Assembly (NCBI RefSeq): GCF_022811845.1
Contig: NZ_CP064266.1
Coordinates: forward strand, 4,650,001 to 4,714,000
Direction: 5' to 3'
Length of the DNA: 64,000 nt
DNA from: Bacillus pseudomycoides
GTDB taxonomy: Bacteria; Bacillota; Bacilli; Bacillales; Bacillaceae_G
The first letter of the stretch is position 1, and every line of letters begins with the position of its first letter. The notes under the pieces were generated by a model. It made no database searches. It was not told the origin of the DNA and saw only the letters and a list, made by a program, of their open reading frames with translations. Shown one piece after another: positions 27,459 to 36,618 of this stretch. Both the position numbers and the translations under genes were made by a program.

Positions 27459-28178
27459 TTATTTTTCGCAAATGAAGACTCGATGTCCCAATACATGTCG
27501 GTACATATGCAATACCTGCTCATGTTGCACCCATGCATCATACAATTCGTTCGGGATAACATGTGACAAATTCCATTCCGGCTGCTCAATTTGGCCTGCA
27601 ACCGTCTCGGCAATCGTTCCGCCACCTACAATCGTTATCCTTTTAAAATTTGCTATTTGAAATATATTAATCCACTCCATTTCTGTTTGTAACTCCTTTA
27701 GTCCATATAATTGCATTATTTTATCTTCTTCTTCTTTTGGCAAATGCCTCTCAATTATCATTTCAATGACAACAAGTTTTCCGTTTTTTTGCAAGACACG
27801 ATAACACTCTGGAATCGTCTGCTCTTTATTTGTAAAAGCAAGTACAGATTCTCCTAACACAAGGTCAAATTGGTCATTCAAAAACGGCAACTGTTCCGCA
27901 TTTCCTTTAATCAGTTCAATGGATAATTGCTCTTGTAACCATCTATTTTTCGCCTTTTGAATCATAACTTCATTATTTTCAACCGCTGTGACGTTATAAC
28001 CATATTGTTTTTTCATATAAGCTGCAGTCCGTCCTGTTCCACATCCTATTTCAAGTACATTTGCTTCTCGGTGTAGCGGAAACTGTGCCAATAACTGTTT
28101 CGTTAAAGTAAAACCACCGGGGTGCGCACTCCCAATTCCGTAATAAGCTAAAAAATCAATGTATACATTCCGTTTCAT
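27459..28178 (-). CDS. Class I SAM-dependent methyltransferase
   Basis: A 239-residue methyltransferase. Motif I is VLEIGCGTGRTA, followed by an acidic AVENN at the end of strand 2 and GNAEQLPF, LVLGESVLAF in the usual order of methyltransferase type 11 domains. Substrate unknown. The ATG at 28178 has AAGGAGAA upstream; the longer frame from 28295 is antisense to the neighbouring terminator. Confidence 0.88.
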   Translation of the reverse strand: MKRNVYIDFLAYYGIGSAHPGGFTLTKQLLAQFPLHREANVLEIGCGTGRTAAYMKKQYGYNVTAVENNEVMIQKAKNRWLQEQLSIELIKGNAEQLPFLNDQFDLVLGESVLAFTNKEQTIPECYRVLQKNGKLVVIEMIIERHLPKEEEDKIMQLYGLKELQTEMEWINIFQIANFKRITIVGGGTIAETVAGQIEQPEWNLSHVIPNELYDAWVQHEQVLHMYRHVLGHRVFICEK

Positions 28179-28242
28179 AGGATTCTCCTTCATTTTTTCT
28201 ATATTAGCTATATTCATACAAATAAAAAACGGTGCAAAATAA

Positions 28243-28287
28243 AAAAGCATTTCTAAGGTGGATTTACTTCTCCTTAGAAATGCTTTT
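28243..28287 (-). terminator. Terminator after OppA copy 1
   Basis: AAAAGCATTTCTAAGG / CCTTAGAAATGCTTTT, perfect 16 bp stem. The same AAGCATnTC...GAnATGCTT theme ends all three tandem oppA genes. Confidence 0.92.
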
Positions 28288-28294
28288 ATCTTCA

Positions 28295-30001
28295 TTACTT
28301 ACTATTTTCTTCTGTTACATAAGCCCACTTGAAGCTGTATTCTGGACTGATGTTATGTTTTACAATACCTTTTACGTTTGGTTTCATTACATACGATCTA
28401 GCACTTTGGAATAACGGTACAAGTGCTACATCCTCTTCAAGCAATAGTTTTTCTGCCTTTCCTAACTCTCCCCAACGTTTCTTCGCATCTGCCATTAACT
28501 CTGTCTTACCTTGTTTGATGATTTCATCATATTTTGGATTCGAATAGCTCATTTGGTTTTGGGAGTTTGTTGATTCGAACATATCTAGGAATGTCATTGG
28601 ATCCGCGTAATCTGGGCTCCATCCAGCATATGAGAAATCGTAATCTTGATCAGATTCTAATTTTAACTTTTGTTTAAACGGTTGCATTTTAATATTTACT
28701 GTTACACCTTTTAAATTTTTCTCGATTTGGTCTTTTACATATTCTCCAACTTTTTTCGCATTACTTGTATCATAGTTTAAGAACTCTAGTGTCACTTGAT
28801 CTTTACCAAGTTCTTTTTTCGCTTCTTCCCATGCTGCAGCTGCTTTTTTCGTATCATGCTTTAAGCCGTTTTTAAACTCCTCTTGGAAGTCTTTCCCATC
28901 AGGACTTTTTGCTAATCCGTTCGCTACTAAGTAATCTGCAGGTTTAGAACCATCATTTAAAATAACATTTGCCAAATCCTTTTTATTAATTGACAATGCA
29001 ATTGCTTCACGCAATTTTTTACTCTTTAATGGTGTATCTTGACTACCGCGCTTTTGATTTAAACGTAAGAAGAATGTGCCTGGTTCTGAATATGTTCCAA
29101 ACTCCTCTTTGTTGTTTCTATATTTATCTACAAACTCCCCACTTAATAAAGAAAAGTCAATTTGGCCACTGTCATATAGATTCACACGAGTAGCTGCATC
29201 TTTTACAACACTGTAGTTAATTTCTTCTAACTTCACAGTCTTTTTATCCCAATAACTATCATTTTTCTTCAGCTTCCATCCTTGCTCATGCTTCCAATCA
29301 GTTAAAACAAACGGTCCATTATAAACTGTAGTATCGGATTCTAAACCGTATTTATCTCCTTTTTCTTTTACGAACTTTTCATTTAGTGGATAATACGATA
29401 CAAATGCCGTTAAGTTTAAGAAATATGGAGTTGCCCTTTCTAGCTCAACTTCAAGTGTATAATCATCTACCGCTTTTGCACCTAGTGTAGATACTTCCGC
29501 TTTTCCTTGATTAATCGCTTCTGCATTTTTAATGTAATATGCAATAAACGCATACTCTGCAGCTGTCTTTGGATCTACTAACCTTTGCCATGCATACACG
29601 AAGTCTTTCGCTGTTACTGGATCACCGTTTGACCATTTTGCATCTTTCCGAAGTTTGAATGTATATTTTTTGCCATCCTCACTTTTCGTGCTTGATTCAG
29701 CTGCAGCTGGGATTGGCTTATTATCTTTATCAAGGCGATATAATCCTTCCATTGTATTCCCTAAAATTTGCGACCCAAGAGTATCTGTATTTTTAGAAGT
29801 ATCCATCGTTGGAATTTCGTTTGTTTCTGTACGATTTAGTACTTGTTTTGCTGCATATTTAATATCAGATTTCTTATCTTCCCCACTATTAGACGTTGTA
29901 TTTGTCTTCTTATCCCCACCTGATCCCGAGCATGCCGATAATGCCATACTTACTGCTAAAACTGGTGCTACAACCGCTGTTAGTTTCTTCAACTTTTTCA
30001 T
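28295..30001 (-). CDS. oppA: Oligopeptide ABC transporter substrate-binding lipoprotein (copy 1)
   Basis: A 568-residue extracellular solute-binding protein of the OppA type. A lipoprotein signal ends in the lipobox LSAC (Cys24). The family core is clear: NTMEGLYRLDKDNKPIPA, KYTFKLRKDAKWSNGDPVTA, LREAIALSINK and a C-terminal ISPEYSFKWAYV. It captures peptides for an Opp importer whose permease genes are not in this window. AGGGAGGGTACACAA precedes the ATG. A stretch of about 300 bp is almost identical to copy 3. Confidence 0.92.
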   Translation of the reverse strand: MKKLKKLTAVVAPVLAVSMALSACSGSGGDKKTNTTSNSGEDKKSDIKYAAKQVLNRTETNEIPTMDTSKNTDTLGSQILGNTMEGLYRLDKDNKPIPAAAESSTKSEDGKKYTFKLRKDAKWSNGDPVTAKDFVYAWQRLVDPKTAAEYAFIAYYIKNAEAINQGKAEVSTLGAKAVDDYTLEVELERATPYFLNLTAFVSYYPLNEKFVKEKGDKYGLESDTTVYNGPFVLTDWKHEQGWKLKKNDSYWDKKTVKLEEINYSVVKDAATRVNLYDSGQIDFSLLSGEFVDKYRNNKEEFGTYSEPGTFFLRLNQKRGSQDTPLKSKKLREAIALSINKKDLANVILNDGSKPADYLVANGLAKSPDGKDFQEEFKNGLKHDTKKAAAAWEEAKKELGKDQVTLEFLNYDTSNAKKVGEYVKDQIEKNLKGVTVNIKMQPFKQKLKLESDQDYDFSYAGWSPDYADPMTFLDMFESTNSQNQMSYSNPKYDEIIKQGKTELMADAKKRWGELGKAEKLLLEEDVALVPLFQSARSYVMKPNVKGIVKHNISPEYSFKWAYVTEENSK

Positions 30002-30092
30002 TTGTGTACCCTCCCTAAATTATATGTACGGTGTTACCCTTGAGAGATATCCTGATATCCATCTAGTTATCAGAAGATTCTTATTAATTAAT

Positions 30093-30120
30093 ATTCTACT
30101 ATTTTTTTCGAGTTTGTAAA
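30093..30120 (-). promoter_or_regulatory. Promoter of OppA copy 1
   Basis: Minus strand: TTTACA (30115-30120), 16 bases, TAGAAT (30093-30098). The same pair occurs at equivalent places before copies 2 and 3. Between it and the gene lies a CTGATA/TATCAG inverted repeat. Confidence 0.7.
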
Positions 30121-30271
30121 GTTTATTTTTAAAAATTCTGAAAATTTTTTCTATAATAATGATTTTCTTTTTAATAGTACAATTACAAGATTCTCCCCCT
30201 CTACTATATGAGCACCAAAACCTGCTTATTCTCCTCTATTTTTCAAATTCTATATACTTACCTTTCTCTTT

Positions 30272-30301
30272 ATAAAGAGAAACTTTAATCAGTAGGATAA
30301 A
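30272..30301 (+). repeat. Minimal 30 bp bcr1 derivative (copy C)
   Basis: ATAAAGAGAAACTTTAATCA joined to GTAGGATAAA: the left end of bcr1 linked directly to its right end, with both ATAAA boundaries kept and everything between deleted. Confidence 0.7.
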
Positions 30302-30346
30302 TAATATACATTTAAGAATTCTAAATTCCTAATGTTTTTTCTATGA

Positions 30347-30391
30347 AAAAGCATCTCCAAAAGTAGATCAACTACTTCGGAAGATGCTTTT
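30347..30391 (-). terminator. Terminator after OppA copy 2
   Basis: AAAAGCATCTCC plus AAGTAG pairs with CTACTTCGGAAGATGCTTTT with minor mismatches; A-rich on the left side. Confidence 0.85.
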
Positions 30392-30402
30392 CTAATTTCA
30401 TG

Positions 30403-32115
30403 TTATTTTCCGCCTTTTTCCTCTACATACGCCCACTTGAAGCTGTACTCTGGGCTGATATTATGTTTTACAATTCCTTTTACATTTGGTTTCATTACAT
30501 AAGATCTACCTGTTTGATATAGTGGCACCATCGCTACATCTTCTTCAAGCAATAGTTTTTCTGCTTTTCCTAACTCTTCCCAACGTTTCTTCGGATCAGA
30601 CATTAATTCATTTCCTGCTTTTTTAACCATTTCATCATATTTTGGATTTGAGTAGCTCATTTGGTTATAAGGGCTCTTTGTTTCAAACATATCGATAAAT
30701 GTCATTGGATCTGCATAGTCTGGGCTCCAACCTGCGTAAGAGATTTCATAGTCTTGCGCTGTCTCTAGTTTTAACTTTTGTTTAAACGGCTGGATTTTCG
30801 TATTGATTGTTACACCTTTTAAATTTTTCTCAATTTGGTCTTTTACATAATCAGCAACTTTTTTCGCTGTTCCATCATCATAACTTAACAATTCAATTGC
30901 CACTTGGTCTTTACCAAGTTCTTTTTTCGCTTCTTCCCATGCTGCAGCTGCTTTTTTCGTGTCTTGCTTTAAACCATTTTTAAATGTTTCTGTGAAATCT
31001 TTACCATCTGGACCATTTGCTAGTCCTTTTGGTACTAATTGATCCGTTGCTTTAGATCCGTTGTTTAAGATAACATTTGCTAAACCTTTTTTATCAATTG
31101 ACAATGCAATTGCTTCACGTAACTTTTTATTTTTCAGCGGCGTATCTTGGCCACCACGTTTTTCATTCAAACGCAAGAAGAAAGTACTTGATTCTGCATA
31201 CTCACCATATTCATCTTTCTTCTGTTTATATTTATCAACAAACTCTCCTGATAATAATGTAAAGTCAATTGCGTCAGTATCGTATAAGTTCACTTTTGTA
31301 GCTACTTCTTTTACAACACTATAGTTAATTTCTTCTAATTTCACAGTATCTTTATCCCAGTACTTATCGTTTTTCTTCAATTTCCACCCTTGCTCATGCT
31401 TCCATTCAGACATTACAAATGGCCCATTATATAACACTGTATCTGCCTCTAAACCGAATTTATCTCCTTTTTCTTTCACAAACTTTTCATTCAATGGGTA
31501 ATACGATGGGAATGCTGTTAAATTTAAGAAGTATGGAACTGGTTTTTCTAATTCCACTTCAAGGGTATAATCATCAACCGCTTTGGCACCTAATGTAGAT
31601 AGGTCTGCTTCTCCTTTATTAATTGCTTCTGCATTTTTTATATAGTAAGCAATAAACGCATATTCAGAAGCTGTGTTTTTATCAAGTAAGCGCTGCCATG
31701 CAAACACGAAATCTTTCGCTGTTACTGGATCACCATTTGACCATTTTGCATCTTTACGAAGCTTAAATGTATATTTTTTACCATCCTCACTTTTCGTGCT
31801 AGATTCAGCTGCAGCTGGGATTGGTTTATTATCTTTATCAAGGCGATATAGCCCTTCCATCGTGTTCCCTAAAATTTGCGAACCAAGTGTATCTGTTGAT
31901 TTCGAAGTATCCATTGTTGGAATTTCCTGGTTTTCTGTACGATTTAATACTTGTTTTGCTGCATATTTAATATCAGATTTCTTATCTTCCCCACTATTAG
32001 ACGTTGTCCCCGTCTTTTTATCCCCACCTGATCCGGAGCATGCCGATAATGCCATGCTCATTGCTAAAACCGGCGCTACAACCGCTGTTAACTTCTTTAC
32101 CCTTTTCTTTTTCAC
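30403..32115 (-). CDS. oppA: Oligopeptide ABC transporter substrate-binding lipoprotein (copy 2)
   Basis: A 570-residue paralogue of copies 1 and 3, lipobox LSAC with Cys26. It is the most diverged of the three within the ligand-binding middle (for example NKGEADLSTLGAKAVDDYT and ELEKPVPYFLNLTAFPSYY), which points to a different peptide preference. Start GTG with AGGGAGGGTACACAA upstream. It has its own promoter and terminator, so the three genes are separate transcription units. Confidence 0.92.
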   Translation of the reverse strand: MKKKRVKKLTAVVAPVLAMSMALSACSGSGGDKKTGTTSNSGEDKKSDIKYAAKQVLNRTENQEIPTMDTSKSTDTLGSQILGNTMEGLYRLDKDNKPIPAAAESSTKSEDGKKYTFKLRKDAKWSNGDPVTAKDFVFAWQRLLDKNTASEYAFIAYYIKNAEAINKGEADLSTLGAKAVDDYTLEVELEKPVPYFLNLTAFPSYYPLNEKFVKEKGDKFGLEADTVLYNGPFVMSEWKHEQGWKLKKNDKYWDKDTVKLEEINYSVVKEVATKVNLYDTDAIDFTLLSGEFVDKYKQKKDEYGEYAESSTFFLRLNEKRGGQDTPLKNKKLREAIALSIDKKGLANVILNNGSKATDQLVPKGLANGPDGKDFTETFKNGLKQDTKKAAAAWEEAKKELGKDQVAIELLSYDDGTAKKVADYVKDQIEKNLKGVTINTKIQPFKQKLKLETAQDYEISYAGWSPDYADPMTFIDMFETKSPYNQMSYSNPKYDEMVKKAGNELMSDPKKRWEELGKAEKLLLEEDVAMVPLYQTGRSYVMKPNVKGIVKHNISPEYSFKWAYVEEKGGK

Positions 32116-32205
32116 TTGTGTACCCTCCCTAAATTATATGTACGCTGATACTCTCGATAGATTTCTGATACATTAACTTTATCAGAAAATTCTAATTGAT
32201 TAAAT

Positions 32206-32232
32206 ATTCTACTATTTTTTATCTTTTGTAAA
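32206..32232 (-). promoter_or_regulatory. Promoter of OppA copy 2
   Basis: Minus strand: TTTACA (32227-32232), 15 bases, TAGAAT (32206-32211). A TTCTGATA / TATCAGAA inverted repeat follows in the leader at 32164-32188. Confidence 0.65.
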
Positions 32233-32364
32233 GTTATTTTTTTAAAATCCCGAAAATATTTTCTACTATAATGACAATATAGTAAAATTTTTTATAGATG
32301 ATATTTCTACCAAGCATCGCTTCTAGTAACTGAAATCATTTTAAGTAAGATTCACTGCATAGAA

Positions 32365-32408
32365 AAAAGCACCTCCAAAAGTAGCTATACTACTTTTAGA
32401 AATGCTTT
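32365..32408 (-). terminator. Terminator after OppA copy 3
   Basis: AAAAGC...AAAAGTAG pairs with CTACTTTT...GCTTTT; the central stem is perfect and the outer arms are A/T-rich. Confidence 0.85.
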
Positions 32409-32425
32409 TCTATCTTTATTACTTA

Positions 32426-34126
32426 CTATTTTTCCTCGGTTACATACGCCCACTTGAAGCTGTATTCTGGACTGATGTTATGTTTTACAACACCTTTTAC
32501 GTTTGGTTTCATTACATACGATTTAGCACTTTGGAATAACGGTACAAGCGCTACATCTTCTTCAAGCAACAGTTTTTCTGCCTTTCCTAGCTCTTCCCAA
32601 CGTTTCTTCGCATCTGCCATTAACTCTGTTTTTCCTTTTTTGATGATTTCATCATATTTCGGATTTGAGTAGCTCATTTGGTTTTGAGAATTTGTTGATT
32701 CGAACATATCTAAATATGTCATTGGATCCGCATAGTCTGGGTTCCAGCCAGCATATGAGAAATCATAATCTTGTTCAGATTCTAATTTCAGCTTTTGTTT
32801 GAACGGCTGCATTTTAATATTAACTGTTACACCTTTTAAGTTTTTCTCAATTTGGTCTTTTACATATTCTCCAACTTTTTTCGCATTACTTGTATCATAG
32901 TTCAAGAACTCAAGTGTCACTTGATCTTTACCAAGCTCTTTCTTCGCTTCTTCCCAAGCTGCCGCTGCTTTTTTAGTGTCATTTTTCAGGCCAGTTTTAA
33001 ATGTTTCTTGGAAATCTTTGCCGTCAGGTCCATTTGCTAATCCTTTTGGTACTAAGTAATCAGCAGGTTTAGAACCATCATTTAAGATTACATTCGCTAA
33101 ATCCTTTTTGTTAATTGACAACGCAATCGCTTCACGCAATTTTTTGCTCTTTAATGGTGTATCTTGGTTAGCACGTTTCTGATTTAGGCGCAGATAGAAC
33201 GTACTTGGCTCTGAATATGTTCCAAACTCACCTTGTTTATTTCTATATTTGTCAACAAACTCTCCACTTAATAACGTAAAATCAATTTGACCACTATCAT
33301 ATAGATTTACACGAGTTGCCATATCTTTTACAACACTATAGTTAACTTCGTCTAACTTCACACTCTTTTTATCCCAATAACTATCATTTTTCTTCAGCTT
33401 CCATCCTTGCTCATGCTTCCAATCAGTTAAAACAAACGGTCCATTATAAACTGTAGTATCGGATTCTAAACCGTATTTATCTCCTTTTTCTTTTACGAAC
33501 TTTTCATTTAGTGGATAATACGATACAAATGCCGTTAAGTTTAAGAAATATGGAGTTGCTCTTTCTAGCTCAACTTCAAGTGTATAATCATCTACCGCTT
33601 TTGCACCTAGTGTAGATACTTCCGCTTTTCCTTGATTAATCGCTTCTGCATTTTTAATGTAATATGCAATAAACGCATATTCAGCTGCTGTCTTTGGATC
33701 TAACAAACGTTGCCATGCATACACGAAATCTTTCGCTGTTACTGGGTCACCGTTTGACCATTTTGCGTCTTTACGAAGTTTAAATGTATATTTTTTGCCA
33801 TCCTCACTTTTCGTACTTGATTCAGCTGCAGCTGGGATTGGCTTATTATCTTTATCAAGGCGATATAACCCTTCCATCGTATTCCCTAAAATTTGTGATC
33901 CAAGAGTATCTGTTGATTTCGAAGTATCCATTGTTGGAATTTCGTTTGTTTCTGTACGATTCAGCACTTGCTTTGCTGCTAATTTCTCACCTGATTTGCT
34001 GTCACTTCCGCTTGAATTCGTACTTGTTTTTTTGTCTCCACCTGTAGAACATGCCGTTAATGCCATACTCATTGCTAAAACTGGTGCTACGACTGCTGTT
34101 AGTTTTTTCATTTTTTTCTTTTTCAC
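32426..34126 (-). CDS. oppA: Oligopeptide ABC transporter substrate-binding lipoprotein (copy 3)
   Basis: A 566-residue OppA-type lipoprotein, lipobox LTAC with Cys26, same domain organisation as its two neighbours. The segment from about SYWDKK back to AYFIAY-type sequence is shared almost base for base with copy 1, while flanking parts differ more. The linker after the lipid Cys (STGGDKKTSTNSSGSDSKSG) is distinct. Start GTG with AGGGAGGGTACAAAA upstream. Confidence 0.92.
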   Translation of the reverse strand: MKKKKMKKLTAVVAPVLAMSMALTACSTGGDKKTSTNSSGSDSKSGEKLAAKQVLNRTETNEIPTMDTSKSTDTLGSQILGNTMEGLYRLDKDNKPIPAAAESSTKSEDGKKYTFKLRKDAKWSNGDPVTAKDFVYAWQRLLDPKTAAEYAFIAYYIKNAEAINQGKAEVSTLGAKAVDDYTLEVELERATPYFLNLTAFVSYYPLNEKFVKEKGDKYGLESDTTVYNGPFVLTDWKHEQGWKLKKNDSYWDKKSVKLDEVNYSVVKDMATRVNLYDSGQIDFTLLSGEFVDKYRNKQGEFGTYSEPSTFYLRLNQKRANQDTPLKSKKLREAIALSINKKDLANVILNDGSKPADYLVPKGLANGPDGKDFQETFKTGLKNDTKKAAAAWEEAKKELGKDQVTLEFLNYDTSNAKKVGEYVKDQIEKNLKGVTVNIKMQPFKQKLKLESEQDYDFSYAGWNPDYADPMTYLDMFESTNSQNQMSYSNPKYDEIIKKGKTELMADAKKRWEELGKAEKLLLEEDVALVPLFQSAKSYVMKPNVKGVVKHNISPEYSFKWAYVTEEK

Positions 34127-34226
34127 TTTTGTACCCTCCCTAATTTCCTGTACGTTTCTAGATTAAGAAATTTCTGATAATTCTGTTTTTCTTTATATTC
34201 TTATCAAAAGATTCCTATTAACTATT

Positions 34227-34254
34227 ATTCTACTAATTTTTTGTTTTTTGTAAA
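34227..34254 (-). promoter_or_regulatory. Promoter of OppA copy 3
   Basis: Minus strand: TTTACA (34249-34254), 16 bases, TAGAAT (34227-34232), as for copies 1 and 2. Confidence 0.68.
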
Positions 34255-34456
34255 GTATTATTATTAAAAATTTTGTAAAATTATTTTATTGCAGTAATAT
34301 TCATAAACATTCTATTACGTTGATATAGAATTTTCTTGTATTACTATATGCATTTGATTTTTCTTCTATTTATTCCAATTTTAAAGAAAACACTTGTGAA
34401 TTATTGTTAATAAATAATGTATAATTTTAAAAATTTCTTTCTTAACAAAATAAAAA

Positions 34457-34482
34457 AAGCAGATATTTATAATGATCTGCTT
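34457..34482 (-). terminator. Terminator of the ECF sigma-LCP operon
   Basis: AAGCAGAT / ATCTGCTT with a 10-base loop and a plus-strand A run on its left (34450-34458). The stretch 34255-34449 holds no gene that I can see. Confidence 0.82.
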
Positions 34483-34504
34483 CACTAAAAAATATGTATA
34501 TCCC

Positions 34505-35554
34505 TTAACTCTCTTCACTTTCTTTTTTAACCTGTTGTTCACTTAATCCGAGATGACTTCGTAGTGTCTTGCTCAGTTCACTTAAACTCTTTATATTCGG
34601 GTTATAATAATATACTCGTTCACCGTTTGGCCCATTTGGCAAATATAAATCATCTCCAGCTAATTGAATTTTCTCAATTGAAGCATCTAATCCATATTTA
34701 TAAAACGACAGCATATCATCCAAGGCTAAGTTTGTCTTTAAATCACCGTCCACAGCATCAATTATCTTTCCTATTTTCGTAACAGATCCTACACTTTTTA
34801 ATTTTGTTAAGATTGCCTCAATGACAAGTTGCTGACGCTGTCCTCTCATAGCATCACTATCAATATGACGTGTTCGTACGAGAGCCAGCGCTTCTTCTCC
34901 TGTTAATTTTTGCATTCCTTTTTTCAAATGGATAGCATCAAGTTCATCTTTACTATTTTGCTCAGAAAACTCAATTGGAACATCTATTTCAATACCACCT
35001 AAATCATCAACAATTTTTATAAAGGAATTAAAATTGAATTTCACAAAATAATCAACTGGTACATGCAATAATTTTTCTACGGCTTCAACAGAAGCTTGTG
35101 GTCCGCCATCCTTCCCATTTTTCACAAAACCTTTTCCATATGCATGTGTTATTTTATCTTTTTTCTTTTCAATTGGAACATATGTATACGTATCACGCGG
35201 TATACTTGTTAACTTGACTGTCTTATCATCTTTATTAAAAGTAGCTAGTAATAATGCATCTGTATGAAATGCACCATTATATTCTTTTTGACGCTCCTCA
35301 TTTTCATCAATGCCCATAATTAACAGAGAAACATTATTTGTTATTGGCTTTACAGTCTCCTCACGTAAATCAGATTTCTCACCACGTGCTAGGCTGAGAG
35401 CAGCCTTTTGCACCGCATTTGAAGCTTTATTGTATAAGTATGCACCGTATCCAACTCCACTAGCTAACAAGATTCCTAAGAATATTCCTACTACTGTTCT
35501 TTTCCTATATTTTTTCTTATTCTTTTTTTCACGTGAAAGCGAACTTTTCTCCAT
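34505..35554 (-). CDS. LytR-CpsA-Psr (LCP) family protein
   Basis: A 349-residue LCP protein, the family that attaches teichoic acids or other polymers to peptidoglycan. A cytoplasmic basic start (KKNKKKYRKR) and one membrane helix (about 20-38) lead to the extracellular LCP domain, with LLIMGIDENEE, LTSIPRDTYTYV, the DDLGGIEIDVP segment and ALALVRTRH, all contributing to the pyrophosphate-lipid pocket. GGAGG precedes the ATG. It is the third gene behind an ECF sigma factor, 53 bp after the anti-sigma-like gene, so it is likely induced under envelope stress. Confidence 0.92.
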   Translation of the reverse strand: MEKSSLSREKKNKKKYRKRTVVGIFLGILLASGVGYGAYLYNKASNAVQKAALSLARGEKSDLREETVKPITNNVSLLIMGIDENEERQKEYNGAFHTDALLLATFNKDDKTVKLTSIPRDTYTYVPIEKKKDKITHAYGKGFVKNGKDGGPQASVEAVEKLLHVPVDYFVKFNFNSFIKIVDDLGGIEIDVPIEFSEQNSKDELDAIHLKKGMQKLTGEEALALVRTRHIDSDAMRGQRQQLVIEAILTKLKSVGSVTKIGKIIDAVDGDLKTNLALDDMLSFYKYGLDASIEKIQLAGDDLYLPNGPNGERVYYYNPNIKSLSELSKTLRSHLGLSEQQVKKESEES

Positions 35555-35607
35555 ATTCTTTCCTCCGATATATATTATTCTATCCGAATTAAAAACTAGC
35601 AAAATCA

Positions 35608-36609
35608 TTATTTATCCAATACGTTTTTCAATTTTTCATATGATGAAACATCTTTTTGAAATAAGTTTTCATCAATCCCTTTGTTTATTTGTATCTTTTC
35701 CGTAGTAATAGAATATTGGATCATTCCATTATGAAAACTAAGAAAGTTCAACATAATCCCCGAATTTTTTTCTACAATCATTTCGAATTTCCCTCGTAAG
35801 TCTTCAGAGGTACTTAAAGGCATCTCTATGTTTATTACTCCCTCTATTTTGTAACAATCTAATCCAAGATACTTTATTTCTTTAAAGCTCCAATCTTTAT
35901 ATCTAATTAACAAATCTGCAAACTCTGATTGAACACTATATTTAGCGAATCCAACGTATTCATCATCATACCGTTTTTTTTCTCCCGTTTTATTAAACGC
36001 TCTTTCAGTAGGCGTTAATTTTAGTAACTCTTTACTTTTAGACTCTGGCTTCCAACTCATTTCTTTATATGTATAATCTGTATCATTAAATTCTTGCTTT
36101 TTCCCTTTGTTATATAAAACTGTCATTTTTTTTGACTGAAGATTCTCTTTAGAAGAAATTCCTCTTTGATTCTTTGTATCAATTGCATACTTATAAGTAG
36201 TAATAAGGCGAGTTGAGCTAGAGTACTCTTCAAATTGTCCTGTAACATTTTTAAAATAATCAATTGAATCAAGCATTTTTTGATGAATTTTCTCTTTTTC
36301 AGGATAATTCACGTTGAGTTTTGTTTCTTCCTCATTTTCATAATCTGAAAGTGCCTTTTTCGTTACATATTCAAATACGCCACCTTTCTGTGCAAAGCTT
36401 TGTACAGAAAATTCAAACATAGAAACGATCGATAATACCGTTATTGCTACACTCACAGCCATAACTTGAATCTTATAAGATTTCTTTTTAACCGGGAGAT
36501 TATGTAATGTATCATTTATTTTCTGATTCACATACTCTGGTAACATAGTCTTCCCTCGTTCTATTCGCTTTTTCAACTTTTCATCAAACAATTCGTCCTT
36601 ATCCAACAC
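35608..36609 (-). CDS. Membrane protein, putative anti-sigma factor
   Basis: A 333-residue protein with a cytoplasmic N-terminus of about 45 residues, a single membrane helix (roughly 49-66) and a ~260-residue extracellular domain rich in beta-type sequence. It recalls LolA/outer-membrane-lipoprotein-sorting-like sensor domains. Location directly after the ECF gene and this topology are typical of transmembrane anti-sigma factors; I see no zinc HxxxCxxC motif. The GTG at 36609 suits the GGGGG site better than the GTG at 36615. Confidence 0.7.
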   Translation of the reverse strand: MLDKDELFDEKLKKRIERGKTMLPEYVNQKINDTLHNLPVKKKSYKIQVMAVSVAITVLSIVSMFEFSVQSFAQKGGVFEYVTKKALSDYENEEETKLNVNYPEKEKIHQKMLDSIDYFKNVTGQFEEYSSSTRLITTYKYAIDTKNQRGISSKENLQSKKMTVLYNKGKKQEFNDTDYTYKEMSWKPESKSKELLKLTPTERAFNKTGEKKRYDDEYVGFAKYSVQSEFADLLIRYKDWSFKEIKYLGLDCYKIEGVINIEMPLSTSEDLRGKFEMIVEKNSGIMLNFLSFHNGMIQYSITTEKIQINKGIDENLFQKDVSSYEKLKNVLDK

Positions 36610-36618
36610 ATACACCCC

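Noticed and set aside
29655..30119. 154-codon plus-strand frame opposite oppA copy 1 (similar ones opposite copies 2 and 3)
   Set aside because: Shadow frames of the lipoprotein genes; they recur only because the genes are paralogues.
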